Source of the DNA: CBDDDW01 sp965226805
GTDB lineage: Bacteria > Chloroflexota > Dehalococcoidia > Lucifugimonadales > JAGWBF01
Assembly (NCBI GenBank): GCA_965226805.1
Contig: CBDDDW010000016.1
Location: 18,275-82,274, forward strand
DNA: 64,000 nt
Direction: 5' to 3'
Shown: positions 1-8,192 of the stretch, piece by piece
How positions within the stretch are numbered: position 1 is the stretch's first letter
Layout: the number at the start of each line of letters is the position of its first letter
Translations under genes and position numbers: made by a program
The notes under the pieces: model-generated
What the model was told of the DNA's origin: nothing
What the model saw: only the letters and a program-made list of their open reading frames with translations
Database searches by the model: none

Positions 1-256
1 CCTTGCCGATGCGATGTCCCGAAACCGACTGTACTTCGTGAGCGCCGTAGGATCGAAGCCCCAATCCGTATGGGCCGACGTAACCATCGCTTCTCCAGAG
101 CCGGACGCGGTGGACCCTCAGGCGGTTATGGGTATGCTTCCCTACGGACAGGGGCAGGTCAATGTAATAAAGGGAGGCCTGGAAATCGCGAACGAACACA
201 ACTCCGACGGCACCATCATCACCAACGCGGTGGTGATGGTGCGCTTGGATATGTAG
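1..256 (+). CDS. C-terminal part of an unidentified protein (cut by window edge)
   Basis: The frame is open from the second base of the window and stops at 254-256, so only the last ~85 residues of a gene starting upstream are visible. The tail contains the segment MGMLPYGQGQVNVIKGG and ends in VVMVRLDM, with alternating hydrophobic residues typical of a compact alpha/beta domain. I do not recognise the family. A methionine at 14 could be read as a start, but it has no ribosome binding site and the frame continues upstream, so truncation by the window edge is more likely. Confidence 0.45.
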   Translation, partial: LADAMSRNRLYFVSAVGSKPQSVWADVTIASPEPDAVDPQAVMGMLPYGQGQVNVIKGGLEIANEHNSDGTIITNAVVMVRLDM

Positions 257-335
257 GGGGGATTGGTCAGACCGCGTGCCTAGCTGAAGGGGTATGGTGT
301 GATTAGATGCGCCGCGTCCCGGCGGCCGGAGGGAG

Positions 336-764
336 CTATCGCTGCCGGGTGAACCCATAGACACGGTCGCTGGTGACCGTCACCACCGCCCTTCTTTCCT
401 GCTTCATAACTCGGTCATATTCTTCCCAATCAGGGTGCTCTCCTCCCCCACACGCCCGGTACGCTTCTCGGAGCAGCAACCGTAGCTCTTCGGGTGGGGT
501 GTTGTCCCATGAGTAGATCTGCGCTCGCCCCTCCGAGAAGGCGTATTCCGACCAGTCGGGCTTCACCGTCAGGACAGTGCAGCGGGGGTCGCGCGTCAAG
601 TTGCCAAGCTTGGCAGTGTCGCCTCTTGCCACGAAGACGGCCTGGTCCCGGTAGATGCCGCTGGCAACGATGCTCATCTGTGCAGTCCCGTTCCTGCGGA
701 ATGTCGTGACTACCCCGTGGTGCTCGGCTTCCAGAAATGGACGAATGTCGTCTAGTGTCATCAT
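336..764 (-). CDS. PPOX-class (pyridoxamine 5'-phosphate oxidase-like) flavin/F420 protein
   Basis: A 142-residue protein with the split-barrel pattern of the pyridoxamine-phosphate-oxidase superfamily: N-terminal helix, then the strand pair GVVTTFRRNGTAQMS, a middle segment KLGNLTRDPRCTVLTV and a C-terminal VYGFTRQR. The length matches the small PPOX-class F420-dependent reductases common in Actinobacteria and Chloroflexota, which reduce small molecules using F420 or FMN. The substrate cannot be told. The start is ATG at 762-764, preceded by AGGAGG; a second ATG follows at once. It is transcribed away from the amidohydrolase gene. Confidence 0.75.
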   Translation of the reverse strand: MMTLDDIRPFLEAEHHGVVTTFRRNGTAQMSIVASGIYRDQAVFVARGDTAKLGNLTRDPRCTVLTVKPDWSEYAFSEGRAQIYSWDNTPPEELRLLLREAYRACGGGEHPDWEEYDRVMKQERRAVVTVTSDRVYGFTRQR

Positions 765-800
765 GCCTCCTGACGCGGTGCTAGGGTCTACGTTTTCCCA

Positions 801-829
801 AGACTAAGTCTTCGGGACTGGAGGGTCAA
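801..829 (-). promoter_or_regulatory. Possible promoter for the PPOX-class gene
   Basis: On the minus strand TTGACC (824-829) and TAGTCT (801-806) are separated by 17 bases, about 40 bases before the ATG at 764. The -35 box is good and the -10 box weak. Confidence 0.35.
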
Positions 830-875
830 GTTACCGGCGGCCCCTGCTATTACCGTAGGCGCATTCCCTGTCTCC

Positions 876-904
876 TTACAAACGCCAGCGGGATAGACTA
901 TAAT
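876..904 (+). promoter_or_regulatory. Sigma-70-type promoter upstream of the amidohydrolase gene
   Basis: TTACAA (876-881), 17-base spacer, perfect TATAAT (899-904). The 765-1089 gap holds this promoter and the opposing one and otherwise no gene that I can support. It leaves a leader of about 180 bases before the ATG at 1090. Confidence 0.6.
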
Positions 905-1089
905 GTGCACGAATTAGCTAATGCGATCCGTGCCCGTACTCCCGCAGACCCGTCATTGGGGGGAATCGTCGCGAGAGCGACCGGGATCGTTTCTGCCTCA
1001 ACCTGGAGTGAGTCTCATATGACTGGCGTCCGGGGGCTCCTCAAGGGCCGGCTGAAGCAGGGCGCGCATTCGGAGGAAAGGGGATATCA

Positions 1090-2349
1090 ATGCCTGACTA
1101 CGAAGCGGGGATAAACTTCGTGCTAAGCGGCGCCATCGGCCCCAGGGTAAGGTCGGTGCTGGAAGAGTACGCCCAAAAGAAGGGGATGCCCGTGCAGGAG
1201 TACACCAGGACTCGTACCGGGTTCATGGCGGTGCTTCTGACTCTTAACAAGCTTTCAGGCATGCGGGTCTACGATGTGGTGGAGGATGAGGCCTTCGACG
1301 AGTCCGCCATCGAGGCCCGGCGCACAGGGCCCGACTTCGTCCTGGACGACCAGACCCACATCTTCTTTCGAAAGAGCGGGTACGACCGCGCCGACGACGA
1401 AGGGGTAAAGTTCCTCGGAACACTGGACGCGATGAGAAAGCAAATCTTCTCTGGAAGCCAGGGCATCGTTGAGATGAACAAGGACTTTTGGCTAAAGGAG
1501 ATCTTCGTAAACTCCGAAACCGACGTCACCTTCCTTAATACCCTGGCCTTCAAAGATCACTTCGGTGGAGAGGACCTTTTCGGCACCGAGGAGTGCCTGG
1601 AGGTGGCGAAAGAGGTCAACGAGTTGTGCCCCGGGCGGGTTGTGACCCTGGGGACAGTGGAGCCGAATCAACCGGACCACCTGGAGAAACTGGAGCGCTA
1701 CTTCAAAGAGCTTAAGATAGATGGCCTCAAGCTCTACCCGTGGGACGCCACATCCAAGCACGGCTGGTGGGCGGATGACGAGAAGCTGGCGTATCCTCTC
1801 TGGGAGAAGTGTATTGAGCTGGGGATCGACAAGATCCATATCCACAAGGGGATTCCCTTCTCTTTCGCCATGGCCAAGTACGTCCACCCCCAGGACCTAG
1901 ACCAGCCCATCAAGGACTTCCGGAATCTCACCTTCATAATCTATCACGCCGGTTTCCCTTATATAGATGAGCTGACCGCGATGAACGTACCCGGGCCACG
2001 TCAGGAAAACATGTATGTGGACATAGGCGCCACATTCGCTCTATTGGTGAGCACCCCCGTGGCCCTGGCCCACAACATGGGGAAGCTGCTCAGATGGGTG
2101 GGCGCCGACCGCATCTGCTTCGGTACCGATGCCCCCATCTTTGCCTCGCCCCAGTGGCAGATCGAGGCTCTCCGGAAGCTGACCATTCCCGATGAGCTGA
2201 TCGCAGGCTATGGGTACCCTGAGTTCACCGATGCCGACAAGGAGCTGGTGTTCGGGAGGAATATGGCGGGCCTTTACGGGATAGATGTGGATGCTGTGAA
2301 GAAGCAGGTGAGGAACGACAAGCTCTCCCAGGCCCGGGCCGCCTTCTAG
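1090..2349 (+). CDS. Amidohydrolase family 2 (metal-dependent TIM-barrel hydrolase)
   Basis: A 419-residue protein of the amidohydrolase-2 (PF04909-type) superfamily. Signs are the barrel strands DGLKLYPWD, IHIHKGIPF and FIIYHAGFPY, and the C-terminal GADRICFGTDAPIFASPQWQ, where the Asp of GTDAP is the usual metal/catalytic residue. The final segment VFGRNMAGLYGID is the classical end of the family (decarboxylases and amide or lactone hydrolases). The usual N-terminal HxH is not obvious, so metal use may differ from the standard pattern. The start at 1090 follows GGAGGAAAGGGG. FmdB-type and Rieske genes follow on the same strand and may be co-transcribed, suggesting catabolism of a small organic acid or amide; the substrate is unknown. 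Confidence 0.8.
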   Translation: MPDYEAGINFVLSGAIGPRVRSVLEEYAQKKGMPVQEYTRTRTGFMAVLLTLNKLSGMRVYDVVEDEAFDESAIEARRTGPDFVLDDQTHIFFRKSGYDRADDEGVKFLGTLDAMRKQIFSGSQGIVEMNKDFWLKEIFVNSETDVTFLNTLAFKDHFGGEDLFGTEECLEVAKEVNELCPGRVVTLGTVEPNQPDHLEKLERYFKELKIDGLKLYPWDATSKHGWWADDEKLAYPLWEKCIELGIDKIHIHKGIPFSFAMAKYVHPQDLDQPIKDFRNLTFIIYHAGFPYIDELTAMNVPGPRQENMYVDIGATFALLVSTPVALAHNMGKLLRWVGADRICFGTDAPIFASPQWQIEALRKLTIPDELIAGYGYPEFTDADKELVFGRNMAGLYGIDVDAVKKQVRNDKLSQARAAF

Positions 2350-2447
2350 GCCCTGGAACGTCCCCAGAGGTCGAAGAGGATCTCGACAGATATGTACCGG
2401 GTAGCGGGTAACCGCCAGCCCCCGGACAGAATGAGGAGGTAGGTCCC

Positions 2448-2741
2448 ATGCCCAGGTATGACTACAAGTGCCGGGAGTGCAACCGGAGTTTCGAGGCGAC
2501 CCACAGCATACATGCCGACCCCCTTGATGTCTGCAGGCTGTGCGGCGGCGGACCCGTGGGGAGACTCATCTCCCCTCCTATGGTGAACACTATCAAGTCT
2601 GGCAGCCCCACAGGCGCCAAGTATGAAAAGATGGGCCACAAAGAGATCATACAAAAGGAGTGGGAGCCCTTGGCGGCGATGGAGGCCCAGGAGGGGATGA
2701 GAGAGAAGATGCAGATCATGTATAGCGGGGCGCTGGACTGA
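2448..2741 (+). CDS. FmdB-family zinc ribbon protein
   Basis: A 97-residue protein starting MPRYDYKCRECNRSFEA, the hallmark of FmdB/CxxC zinc-ribbon regulatory proteins, with a second pair CRLCGGG about 20 residues later giving a four-cysteine zinc site. The C-terminal half is charged and helical. FmdB-like proteins often sit beside amidase/amidohydrolase genes, as here, and were proposed to be regulators. AGGAGGTAGG precedes the ATG at 2448. It lies 98 bases after the amidohydrolase and 21 bases before the Rieske gene. Confidence 0.85.
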   Translation: MPRYDYKCRECNRSFEATHSIHADPLDVCRLCGGGPVGRLISPPMVNTIKSGSPTGAKYEKMGHKEIIQKEWEPLAAMEAQEGMREKMQIMYSGALD

Positions 2742-2762
2742 ACATCACAGGGAGCTACCTCG

Positions 2763-3083
2763 ATGCCTGAGGAGTTCGTCAAGGTCGCCACGACCGACCA
2801 GCTTCCTCCAGGGAGGAAGATTCTGGTGGAGCTGAGCCGGTTCGAACGTATTCTGTTGGTGAATCTCGACGGCGCCTACTACGCCCTCGGAGAGATTTGC
2901 CCCCACTCTGGGGCGGCGCTGTCCGAGGGTATGCTCTATGGTGAAGAGGTTGAGTGCCCTCTCCATGGTAGCGCCTTTCGGGTGAGGACGGGCGAGGTGG
3001 TCAGTCCTCCGTGCCAGGAAGACCTGATTGTCTATCAAGTGCGGGTGGAGGGCGAGGACATCCTCCTGGGGCCCGAGGTTTAA
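2763..3083 (+). CDS. Rieske-type [2Fe-2S] ferredoxin
   Basis: A 106-residue soluble Rieske protein. The two cluster motifs are ICPHSGAAL (Cys-x-His) and ECPLHGSAF (Cys-x2-His), about 18 residues apart, as in the ferredoxin components of ring-hydroxylating oxygenases and in nitrite-reductase small subunits (NirD-like). There is no membrane anchor, so it is a cytoplasmic electron carrier. It follows the FmdB gene closely with AGGGAG before the ATG. No oxygenase subunit is nearby; the partner is unknown. Confidence 0.85.
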   Translation: MPEEFVKVATTDQLPPGRKILVELSRFERILLVNLDGAYYALGEICPHSGAALSEGMLYGEEVECPLHGSAFRVRTGEVVSPPCQEDLIVYQVRVEGEDILLGPEV

Positions 3084-3126
3084 CGGCTCACAATAAGAAT
3101 GGGTCGCCGCTGATGCATCTCCGCCA

Positions 3127-4827
3127 CTAAAAGGCGTCTTCCGCCGCGGCTATCTCGTCGAGGTCGCCCCTGGTGTACGAGCCCAGGCTCCTGTAGTCTA
3201 GCTCGGCGTAATTCTTGATCCACCGCATGGCGATTTTCGTGGCCTTTCTGTAGGTCACCTCCGCCGGAGAAGGCCGGGCCGCACCGTCTCCGCTACTAGC
3301 ACCCACATCCAATCGAGCCAGGATGTCCTCGCACTCCTCCTGTAGCAAGCCCTTTACCAGGGCAAAGTCGTGGGCTTGTCCCGTGTTGGTGTCTTTGGCC
3401 CGGTGCCGGATTCGCTGGGCAATCTGGGCGACGGAAATGCGGCCTGTCGCCAGGTCTTCCATCAGCGCTGGGTGAACTCCCGGCTTTCCCTCCAGGCTGT
3501 CAATCGCCTTGGCGCCCCTGCCATTCATCCACCCCTCGATGTATTCGATGAGCATCCTGGCGTTCCTGCGCGTCCCTTCAACGGTGATGGGACCTTCAGG
3601 GACCTTGATTTCGACGGGATAGTTTTCGGGGACCCTCATGTCACCGCTGGGCTCCCAGCCGGACGCACGGAGCTCCTTGAACGGATTAGCGGCGGTCTTC
3701 ATGTGGAAGATGTGTGCCACCCAGGCCCGGATAAAGCCCTGGTCCGCCTCCCATACCTTGTCAGCCCTTATTGCCGCGCCAGCCACCTTGTTGACCTCAT
3801 CGTCCCTGCTGGGGAGCTGGGTCGCCATTCCTCCGACGGCGACAGCGCCCCTCTTCAGGCAAATGGCTACAAGGCGCCTGAATATGTTTGCCAAGAACTC
3901 GGTGGTCTTGATGTCGACGCCAAAACGGTCCGGCCAGACAGAGTCCGGGTCGGCCATCACGAACTCGAAGATGCTTGCCTTCAGGTCCCACCTGGCGGCG
4001 TTCAATCCGGCCGCGTAGGGCCCCAGGGCATGTAGCATCTCCTCCATTTGGTAAACGGCTGGCAGTGACTCGACCAGGGGGATGGCTCTGATGACCGCGC
4101 CGTCTGGATAACCCAGATGGTCGGAGCTGAAGTCGAAGAACTCCCGCCACAGTCCCGTTTCTTCGGCGGACTCCAGCTTTGGAAGATAGAAGAATACACC
4201 CTGCCCTCGCTCCACCTGGGCTCGACCGGCGTAGAACAGGGTCAACGCGGTTCCCAGGACGCACGCCGGTATGGGGGCTCTGTCTACGGTGACGTCGGGT
4301 TCGTTCAGGTGTATCCCTCGTTCCCGGTGCATGAAGAAAGGAATTTCGCCCGGTTCGATCTTGTATTCCCTCTCCCGCTCGGGGTTGTAGAAGGTCAGGG
4401 TCCGCTCGACCGCCCTCAGCCGGTTATGGGCGGCTGTTACCGTATCGATAAAGCGATGCCCCGCTGAGTCCTCGTCATCGTCGAGATCTCCCTCCGCTCT
4501 CGTTCCCTCCGGTCCTGGATTCAGGGCATTGATAAACATTCCAGTGACAGAGACGGGGCCGGAGATCTCTATCCCTGGCCTCTTCAACTCCTCGGGCACC
4601 GGCGGGACCTGCCAGTCCCCCGAGTTGATCTCGCCGGCAGGCAGGTTACCCGGCATAATCCCACGGTGGAGGGCGTTTTCGAGAACGCCGGCACGCTTAG
4701 CGCGTAGCTCATGTATTTTGGGTGTGAACCGGTCGTGCAACAAAAGGAGATATTCCACGAACCGAGGAGTAAAAAGCTCCTCGGCGCCTTCTACACGCGC
4801 ATATGTTACCCGGTCGGTTGCCACCAT
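3127..4827 (-). CDS. aceB: Malate synthase A
   Basis: A 566-residue enzyme condensing glyoxylate and acetyl-CoA to malate. The family core is clear: FYLPKLESAEE, then AVIRAIPLVESLPAVYQMEE and AGLNAARWD, matching the YxPKxE, EtxpA and GLNxGRWDY blocks of malate synthase A; the C-terminal region HPALMEDLATGRISVAQIAQ is also typical. A GTG lies at 4836, but AGGAGG followed by eight bases places the start at ATG 4827. Isocitrate lyase is not in the window, so this may serve a glyoxylate shunt or glyoxylate removal. It stands between the convergent Rieske gene and a same-strand carboxymuconolactone-decarboxylase-like gene. Confidence 0.92.
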   Translation of the reverse strand: MVATDRVTYARVEGAEELFTPRFVEYLLLLHDRFTPKIHELRAKRAGVLENALHRGIMPGNLPAGEINSGDWQVPPVPEELKRPGIEISGPVSVTGMFINALNPGPEGTRAEGDLDDDEDSAGHRFIDTVTAAHNRLRAVERTLTFYNPEREREYKIEPGEIPFFMHRERGIHLNEPDVTVDRAPIPACVLGTALTLFYAGRAQVERGQGVFFYLPKLESAEETGLWREFFDFSSDHLGYPDGAVIRAIPLVESLPAVYQMEEMLHALGPYAAGLNAARWDLKASIFEFVMADPDSVWPDRFGVDIKTTEFLANIFRRLVAICLKRGAVAVGGMATQLPSRDDEVNKVAGAAIRADKVWEADQGFIRAWVAHIFHMKTAANPFKELRASGWEPSGDMRVPENYPVEIKVPEGPITVEGTRRNARMLIEYIEGWMNGRGAKAIDSLEGKPGVHPALMEDLATGRISVAQIAQRIRHRAKDTNTGQAHDFALVKGLLQEECEDILARLDVGASSGDGAARPSPAEVTYRKATKIAMRWIKNYAELDYRSLGSYTRGDLDEIAAAEDAF

Positions 4828-4947
4828 TCTGAACACCTCCTGGCTGGTCCAATATTCTTATGGGACTCTAATGCCTCGTCGAGACGGCCTCATTCGCTCC
4901 AGTGAGATAGGATTGAGGTGAGGGAATTCAAAGTGTGAGGCTTAGCG

Positions 4948-5763
4948 TCAAGCGCTCCCGGCCTCAGAGAACTCGGGCGACCTGAAAACCGCATTGGCGA
5001 TGTTCATGGCTGCCCTCGCGGGAAGCATCCCGACGTAGAATGCCAGGTGCATAAAAATCTCCATCACTTCCCCTTTGGTAAAACCGTTACGCAGCGCCCC
5101 TTCAATCATCCGCCGGATGAAAAGGTCGAACTGCCCCTGGACGACCTGGGCAGTTAGAGCGCAGACTATGCGGCTTTTCGTATCCAACCCAGGCCTGGTC
5201 CAGATAGCTCCCCATAGGTATTCGTTCATGAGCAGGTCTAGCTCGTGCTCCTCATCGGTCGGCTGCACTGAATAATAGCCGAAAACGTCGGGGTTTAGCG
5301 CTCGGTGCTTGGCCACTCCTCTGTCATAGAGGCTGCCTGGCTCCTCTGAGGCGTCGAAAATCTGGGCAGGAATGTAACGAATCCCTCGTTCGTCAAAGAC
5401 CTCTTTTGCGATTCCCAGGGCGTTGTGAGATGCGGGAATACCCGAGTACAGAGCGCATTGTATGAGCACCTCCACGACCTCATCAGGAGTCAGTCCCACA
5501 TTGAGCGCATTGTTTAATTGGGTCCGTACCTGGGGCTGCGCCATCTGTGCCGCGGCCGCTGTCATCGTGGCGATCACGCGATATCTGATGTCTAATCCTG
5601 GCCTGCTCCAGACGGAGCCATAGAGAAACTCTGTGAATATGCGGTACATATCGGGCGACAGCTCGTAAGCGGTCGGGACGGCTCCCTTGAACAACTGCCC
5701 TTCCCCACCGAGGCGGGCGCGCATTTCTAAACCTTTCTGAAACCTTTCCTCCGAGGTGGTCAT
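4948..5763 (-). CDS. Tandem carboxymuconolactone decarboxylase (AhpD-like) family protein
   Basis: A 271-residue protein made of two related all-helical halves. The first has QVRTQLNNALNVGLTPDEVVEVLIQCALYSGIPASHNAL, quoted here only to show the E-x-L/I-x-x-A-x-Y-x-G pattern; the second has TKGEVMEIFMHLAFYVGMLPA. Each resembles a CMD/AhpD domain. The CxxC of peroxidase-type AhpD is missing, so a decarboxylase- or lactonase-like role is more likely than a redox role. Start ATG at 5763 follows AAGGAGG. It lies upstream of malate synthase on the same strand; its substrate is unknown. Confidence 0.8.
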   Translation of the reverse strand: MTTSEERFQKGLEMRARLGGEGQLFKGAVPTAYELSPDMYRIFTEFLYGSVWSRPGLDIRYRVIATMTAAAAQMAQPQVRTQLNNALNVGLTPDEVVEVLIQCALYSGIPASHNALGIAKEVFDERGIRYIPAQIFDASEEPGSLYDRGVAKHRALNPDVFGYYSVQPTDEEHELDLLMNEYLWGAIWTRPGLDTKSRIVCALTAQVVQGQFDLFIRRMIEGALRNGFTKGEVMEIFMHLAFYVGMLPARAAMNIANAVFRSPEFSEAGSA

Positions 5764-5842
5764 CAGTTCCTCCTTGTCTGTGTCCCATTGACCCTATCCC
5801 TTCCGTTCCGTTCTACTCGGGGCCAATGCGCCTGGGGTGTTC

Positions 5843-5871
5843 ATTTTAAATCCCCACCACGTTCATTTCAA
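5843..5871 (-). promoter_or_regulatory. Sigma-70-type promoter for the carboxymuconolactone decarboxylase-like gene
   Basis: On the minus strand TTGAAA (5866-5871), 17 bases, TAAAAT (5843-5848). Each box differs from consensus at one base. The leader to ATG 5763 would be about 75 bases and could also carry the malate synthase transcript. Confidence 0.6.
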
Positions 5872-6037
5872 CAAACGCGATCGACTGGGGCGTTGGGGCC
5901 CGCTCTTTGAGGCGAAGGTGCTGGTGCTTGGCCTTTCTTCTAATGGCCCAGGACTTGACTCCGGGCTCTCTGGGAAAGCATCATATCGGTGCTATCAAGG
6001 AATAATGTAAATTCTAGGAAAAACGGAGGCCGTGGAA

Positions 6038-6991
6038 ATGGGCCAGAAAAGGATCGGTATTGCGGTGTTCGGGCCCAACAGCGGCGCGGTCCTTGATGGG
6101 ATAGAGAAGGCGGAGACGCTCGGTATCCAGGCCGCCTGGCTGACGACGGGCGGAGCGGGTCCGGATGGGCTGACCCTCTTCGCCGCCGCCGCCATGCGCA
6201 CGAGCAGAATAATGCTGGGCACAGCCATAACCCCCACCTATCCTCGCCATCCCGTGGCGATGGCACAGCAGGTACAGGTACTTTGCCAGCTTGCCCCTGG
6301 CCGCTTCCGTCTCGGGGTCGGTCCCAGCCACCGCCCGACTATGCAGGAGTTATTCGGAGTAGACTTCCGCGATCCCCTGGGACACCTGAGCGAGTATCTT
6401 CGCATACTCAAAGACCTGCTCAACGGTGGAGCCGTGGACTTCCAAGGCAGCTATTACGGTGCCCACGCCACGATCGCATCGCCAGTGGATGTCCCGGTGA
6501 TGGCCTCGGCCCTCCAGCCCAGGTCCTTTGACCTGTGTGGTGCCGAAGCGGACGGAGTTATCTCCTGGGTCTGTCCGAGGGCTTATCTCCGGGACGTGGC
6601 CGTCCCGGCTATGAAAGCGGGCGCGGAGAGGGCCGGGCGGCCTGTACCCCCTCTCATAGCCCACGCGCCGGTCTGCGTTCACGATAATCCCGAAGAGGTC
6701 CGAGCCGCCGTGCGAGAGCAGGTGTCCAACCCCCAGCTGCCCTTCTACCAGCGGATGTTCGCCGCCGCCGGTTATCCGGAGGCCTCCGACGGCAGTTGGA
6801 GCGATGCCATGATAGAAGCCACTGCCCTGTACGGCGACGAGGCAACGGTGGAGAAAAAGATCGAGGGGATGTTCGCCCTTGGGGCGACTGAGGTGATGGC
6901 TTCCCCCATACGCGCTGGAGGCAATAGGGAAGCTTCCCTTGATCGAACGTTGCGGCTGCTGGCTAAGGTCTCCAAATCGATGACGGCGTAG
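6038..6991 (+). CDS. Luciferase-like (LLM class) F420/flavin-dependent oxidoreductase, copy 1
   Basis: A ~317-residue single-domain TIM-barrel enzyme of the bacterial luciferase-like monooxygenase family. Typical segments are IQAAWLTTGGAGPDGLTLFAA, PRHPVAMAQQVQVLCQLAPGRFRLGVGPSH, split here only as landmarks for the barrel strands that bind F420 or FMN, and the C-terminal FALGATEVMASP. GTG at 6032 is in frame but overlaps the binding site; GGAGG followed by eight bases points to ATG 6038. A close paralogue follows 49 bases downstream. SAR202-type Chloroflexota are known for expansions of this family. Substrate unknown. Confidence 0.85.
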   Translation: MGQKRIGIAVFGPNSGAVLDGIEKAETLGIQAAWLTTGGAGPDGLTLFAAAAMRTSRIMLGTAITPTYPRHPVAMAQQVQVLCQLAPGRFRLGVGPSHRPTMQELFGVDFRDPLGHLSEYLRILKDLLNGGAVDFQGSYYGAHATIASPVDVPVMASALQPRSFDLCGAEADGVISWVCPRAYLRDVAVPAMKAGAERAGRPVPPLIAHAPVCVHDNPEEVRAAVREQVSNPQLPFYQRMFAAAGYPEASDGSWSDAMIEATALYGDEATVEKKIEGMFALGATEVMASPIRAGGNREASLDRTLRLLAKVSKSMTA

Positions 6992-7040
6992 TGAAAAGCG
7001 AGACTCTCCACATGACAGCGTCTCTCGTAAGGCGGGAAGT

Positions 7041-8000
7041 ATGAAGACGGGCCCGAAAAGAATCGGATTGGTCGTCGCCGGGACCGACAGCTCCGCCATT
7101 CTGGCCGGTATAGACAGGGCGGAGGAATTGGGGATTCAGGCCGCCTGGCTGCCTACGGGCGGCGCTGGATTGGATGCCTTGACCCTCTTCGCGGCCGCCG
7201 CGGTGCGTACCGGGCGAATCGTACTAGGGACCTCCGTAGTTCCAACCTTCCCGCGCCATCCGGTCGCGATGGCCCAGCAGGTGCAAGTGCTGGCCCAGCT
7301 TGCGCCAGGTCGATTTCGCCTGGGTATAGGTCCAGGCCACGCGCACATTATCGAAGGCATATTTGGTACACAGTTCCGAGAGCCTTTGGGACATCTTGGT
7401 GAGTACGTGCATGTCCTCAAGGGGTTGTTGCAAGAAGGGTCGGTAGACTTCGAAGGCCGTCACTACACTGCCCATGCCAGAATCCCTTCGCCTGTGGAGG
7501 TCCCAATCATGGCCTCCGCCCTCCAGCCGAAGTCCTTTGAACTCTGCGGAGCGGAGGCCGACGGGGCCATCAGCTGGGTATGTCCCTCTCCGTACCTGCG
7601 CCAAGTCGCATACCCGGCGATGGTAGCGGGAGCCCAGAGGGCCAAACGCCCGGTCCCACCCCTCATAGCCCATGCCCCGATGTGTGTCCACGATGACCCC
7701 GCTGAGGTACGGTCTGCCGTAAGGGAGCAGTTCGCCACCCCCAAATTACCCTTCGGACAGCGAATGTTCGCCGCCGCGGGCTTTCCAGAGGCGTCCAACG
7801 GTGAGTGGAGCGATGCAATGATAGACGCCACCACGTTATATGGGGATGAGGCCAAGGTGGCGGAGAAGATCAAGGAGATATTCGCGCTGGGGGCGACCGA
7901 GGTGCTGGCTTCACCCGTACCTGCCGGAGGAGACAGGGCAGGCTCGCTGGAGCGCACCCTTCAGTTGCTCGCTCAGGTGGCCCGGTCCAGCGAGCAGTAA
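7041..8000 (+). CDS. Luciferase-like (LLM class) F420/flavin-dependent oxidoreductase, copy 2
   Basis: A 319-residue paralogue of the preceding gene, collinear over its whole length with the same landmarks (KRIGLVVAGTDSSAILAGID, AWLPTGGAGLDALTLFAAAA, LAPGRFRLGIGPGH, GATEVLASPVPAGGDR). Most differences are conservative, so a tandem duplication followed by divergence is the simplest reading. The pair probably forms one transcript and may act as a hetero-oligomer or on related substrates. Start ATG 7041 follows AAGGCGGG. Confidence 0.85.
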   Translation: MKTGPKRIGLVVAGTDSSAILAGIDRAEELGIQAAWLPTGGAGLDALTLFAAAAVRTGRIVLGTSVVPTFPRHPVAMAQQVQVLAQLAPGRFRLGIGPGHAHIIEGIFGTQFREPLGHLGEYVHVLKGLLQEGSVDFEGRHYTAHARIPSPVEVPIMASALQPKSFELCGAEADGAISWVCPSPYLRQVAYPAMVAGAQRAKRPVPPLIAHAPMCVHDDPAEVRSAVREQFATPKLPFGQRMFAAAGFPEASNGEWSDAMIDATTLYGDEAKVAEKIKEIFALGATEVLASPVPAGGDRAGSLERTLQLLAQVARSSEQ

Positions 8001-8059
8001 TTGGCCGTCGACTCTCGGCGTGGCTGTACACGAGGTTTACGAACTCCGATGACAAGGGA

Positions 8060-8065
8060 TATAAT
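8060..8065 (+). promoter_or_regulatory. -10 box, probable promoter of the 2-oxoacid dehydrogenase operon
   Basis: A perfect TATAAT lies in the gap between the LLM genes and the E1 alpha gene. The hexamer 17 bases upstream, TTACGA, is a poor -35 match. Transcription from here would give a leader of about 120 bases. Confidence 0.4.
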
Positions 8066-8192
8066 ATGCTGTGACCGAATGCGACCAACGAGCGACTGCC
8101 ATGGATAATCGCAGGGTAATCTCCTGCCTGAAGTGTAGCACCCCGAGTCCAATGGGGTGCTATCATCAAGATTCCCTATTGGAGGGCACGTA

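Noticed and set aside
905..1114. 69-codon frame ahead of the amidohydrolase gene
   Set aside because: Start lies at the promoter, no ribosome binding site, low-complexity basic product; more likely leader RNA.
3370..4035. 221-codon plus-strand frame opposite malate synthase
   Set aside because: Shadow of a strong, conserved gene on the other strand; no family similarity.
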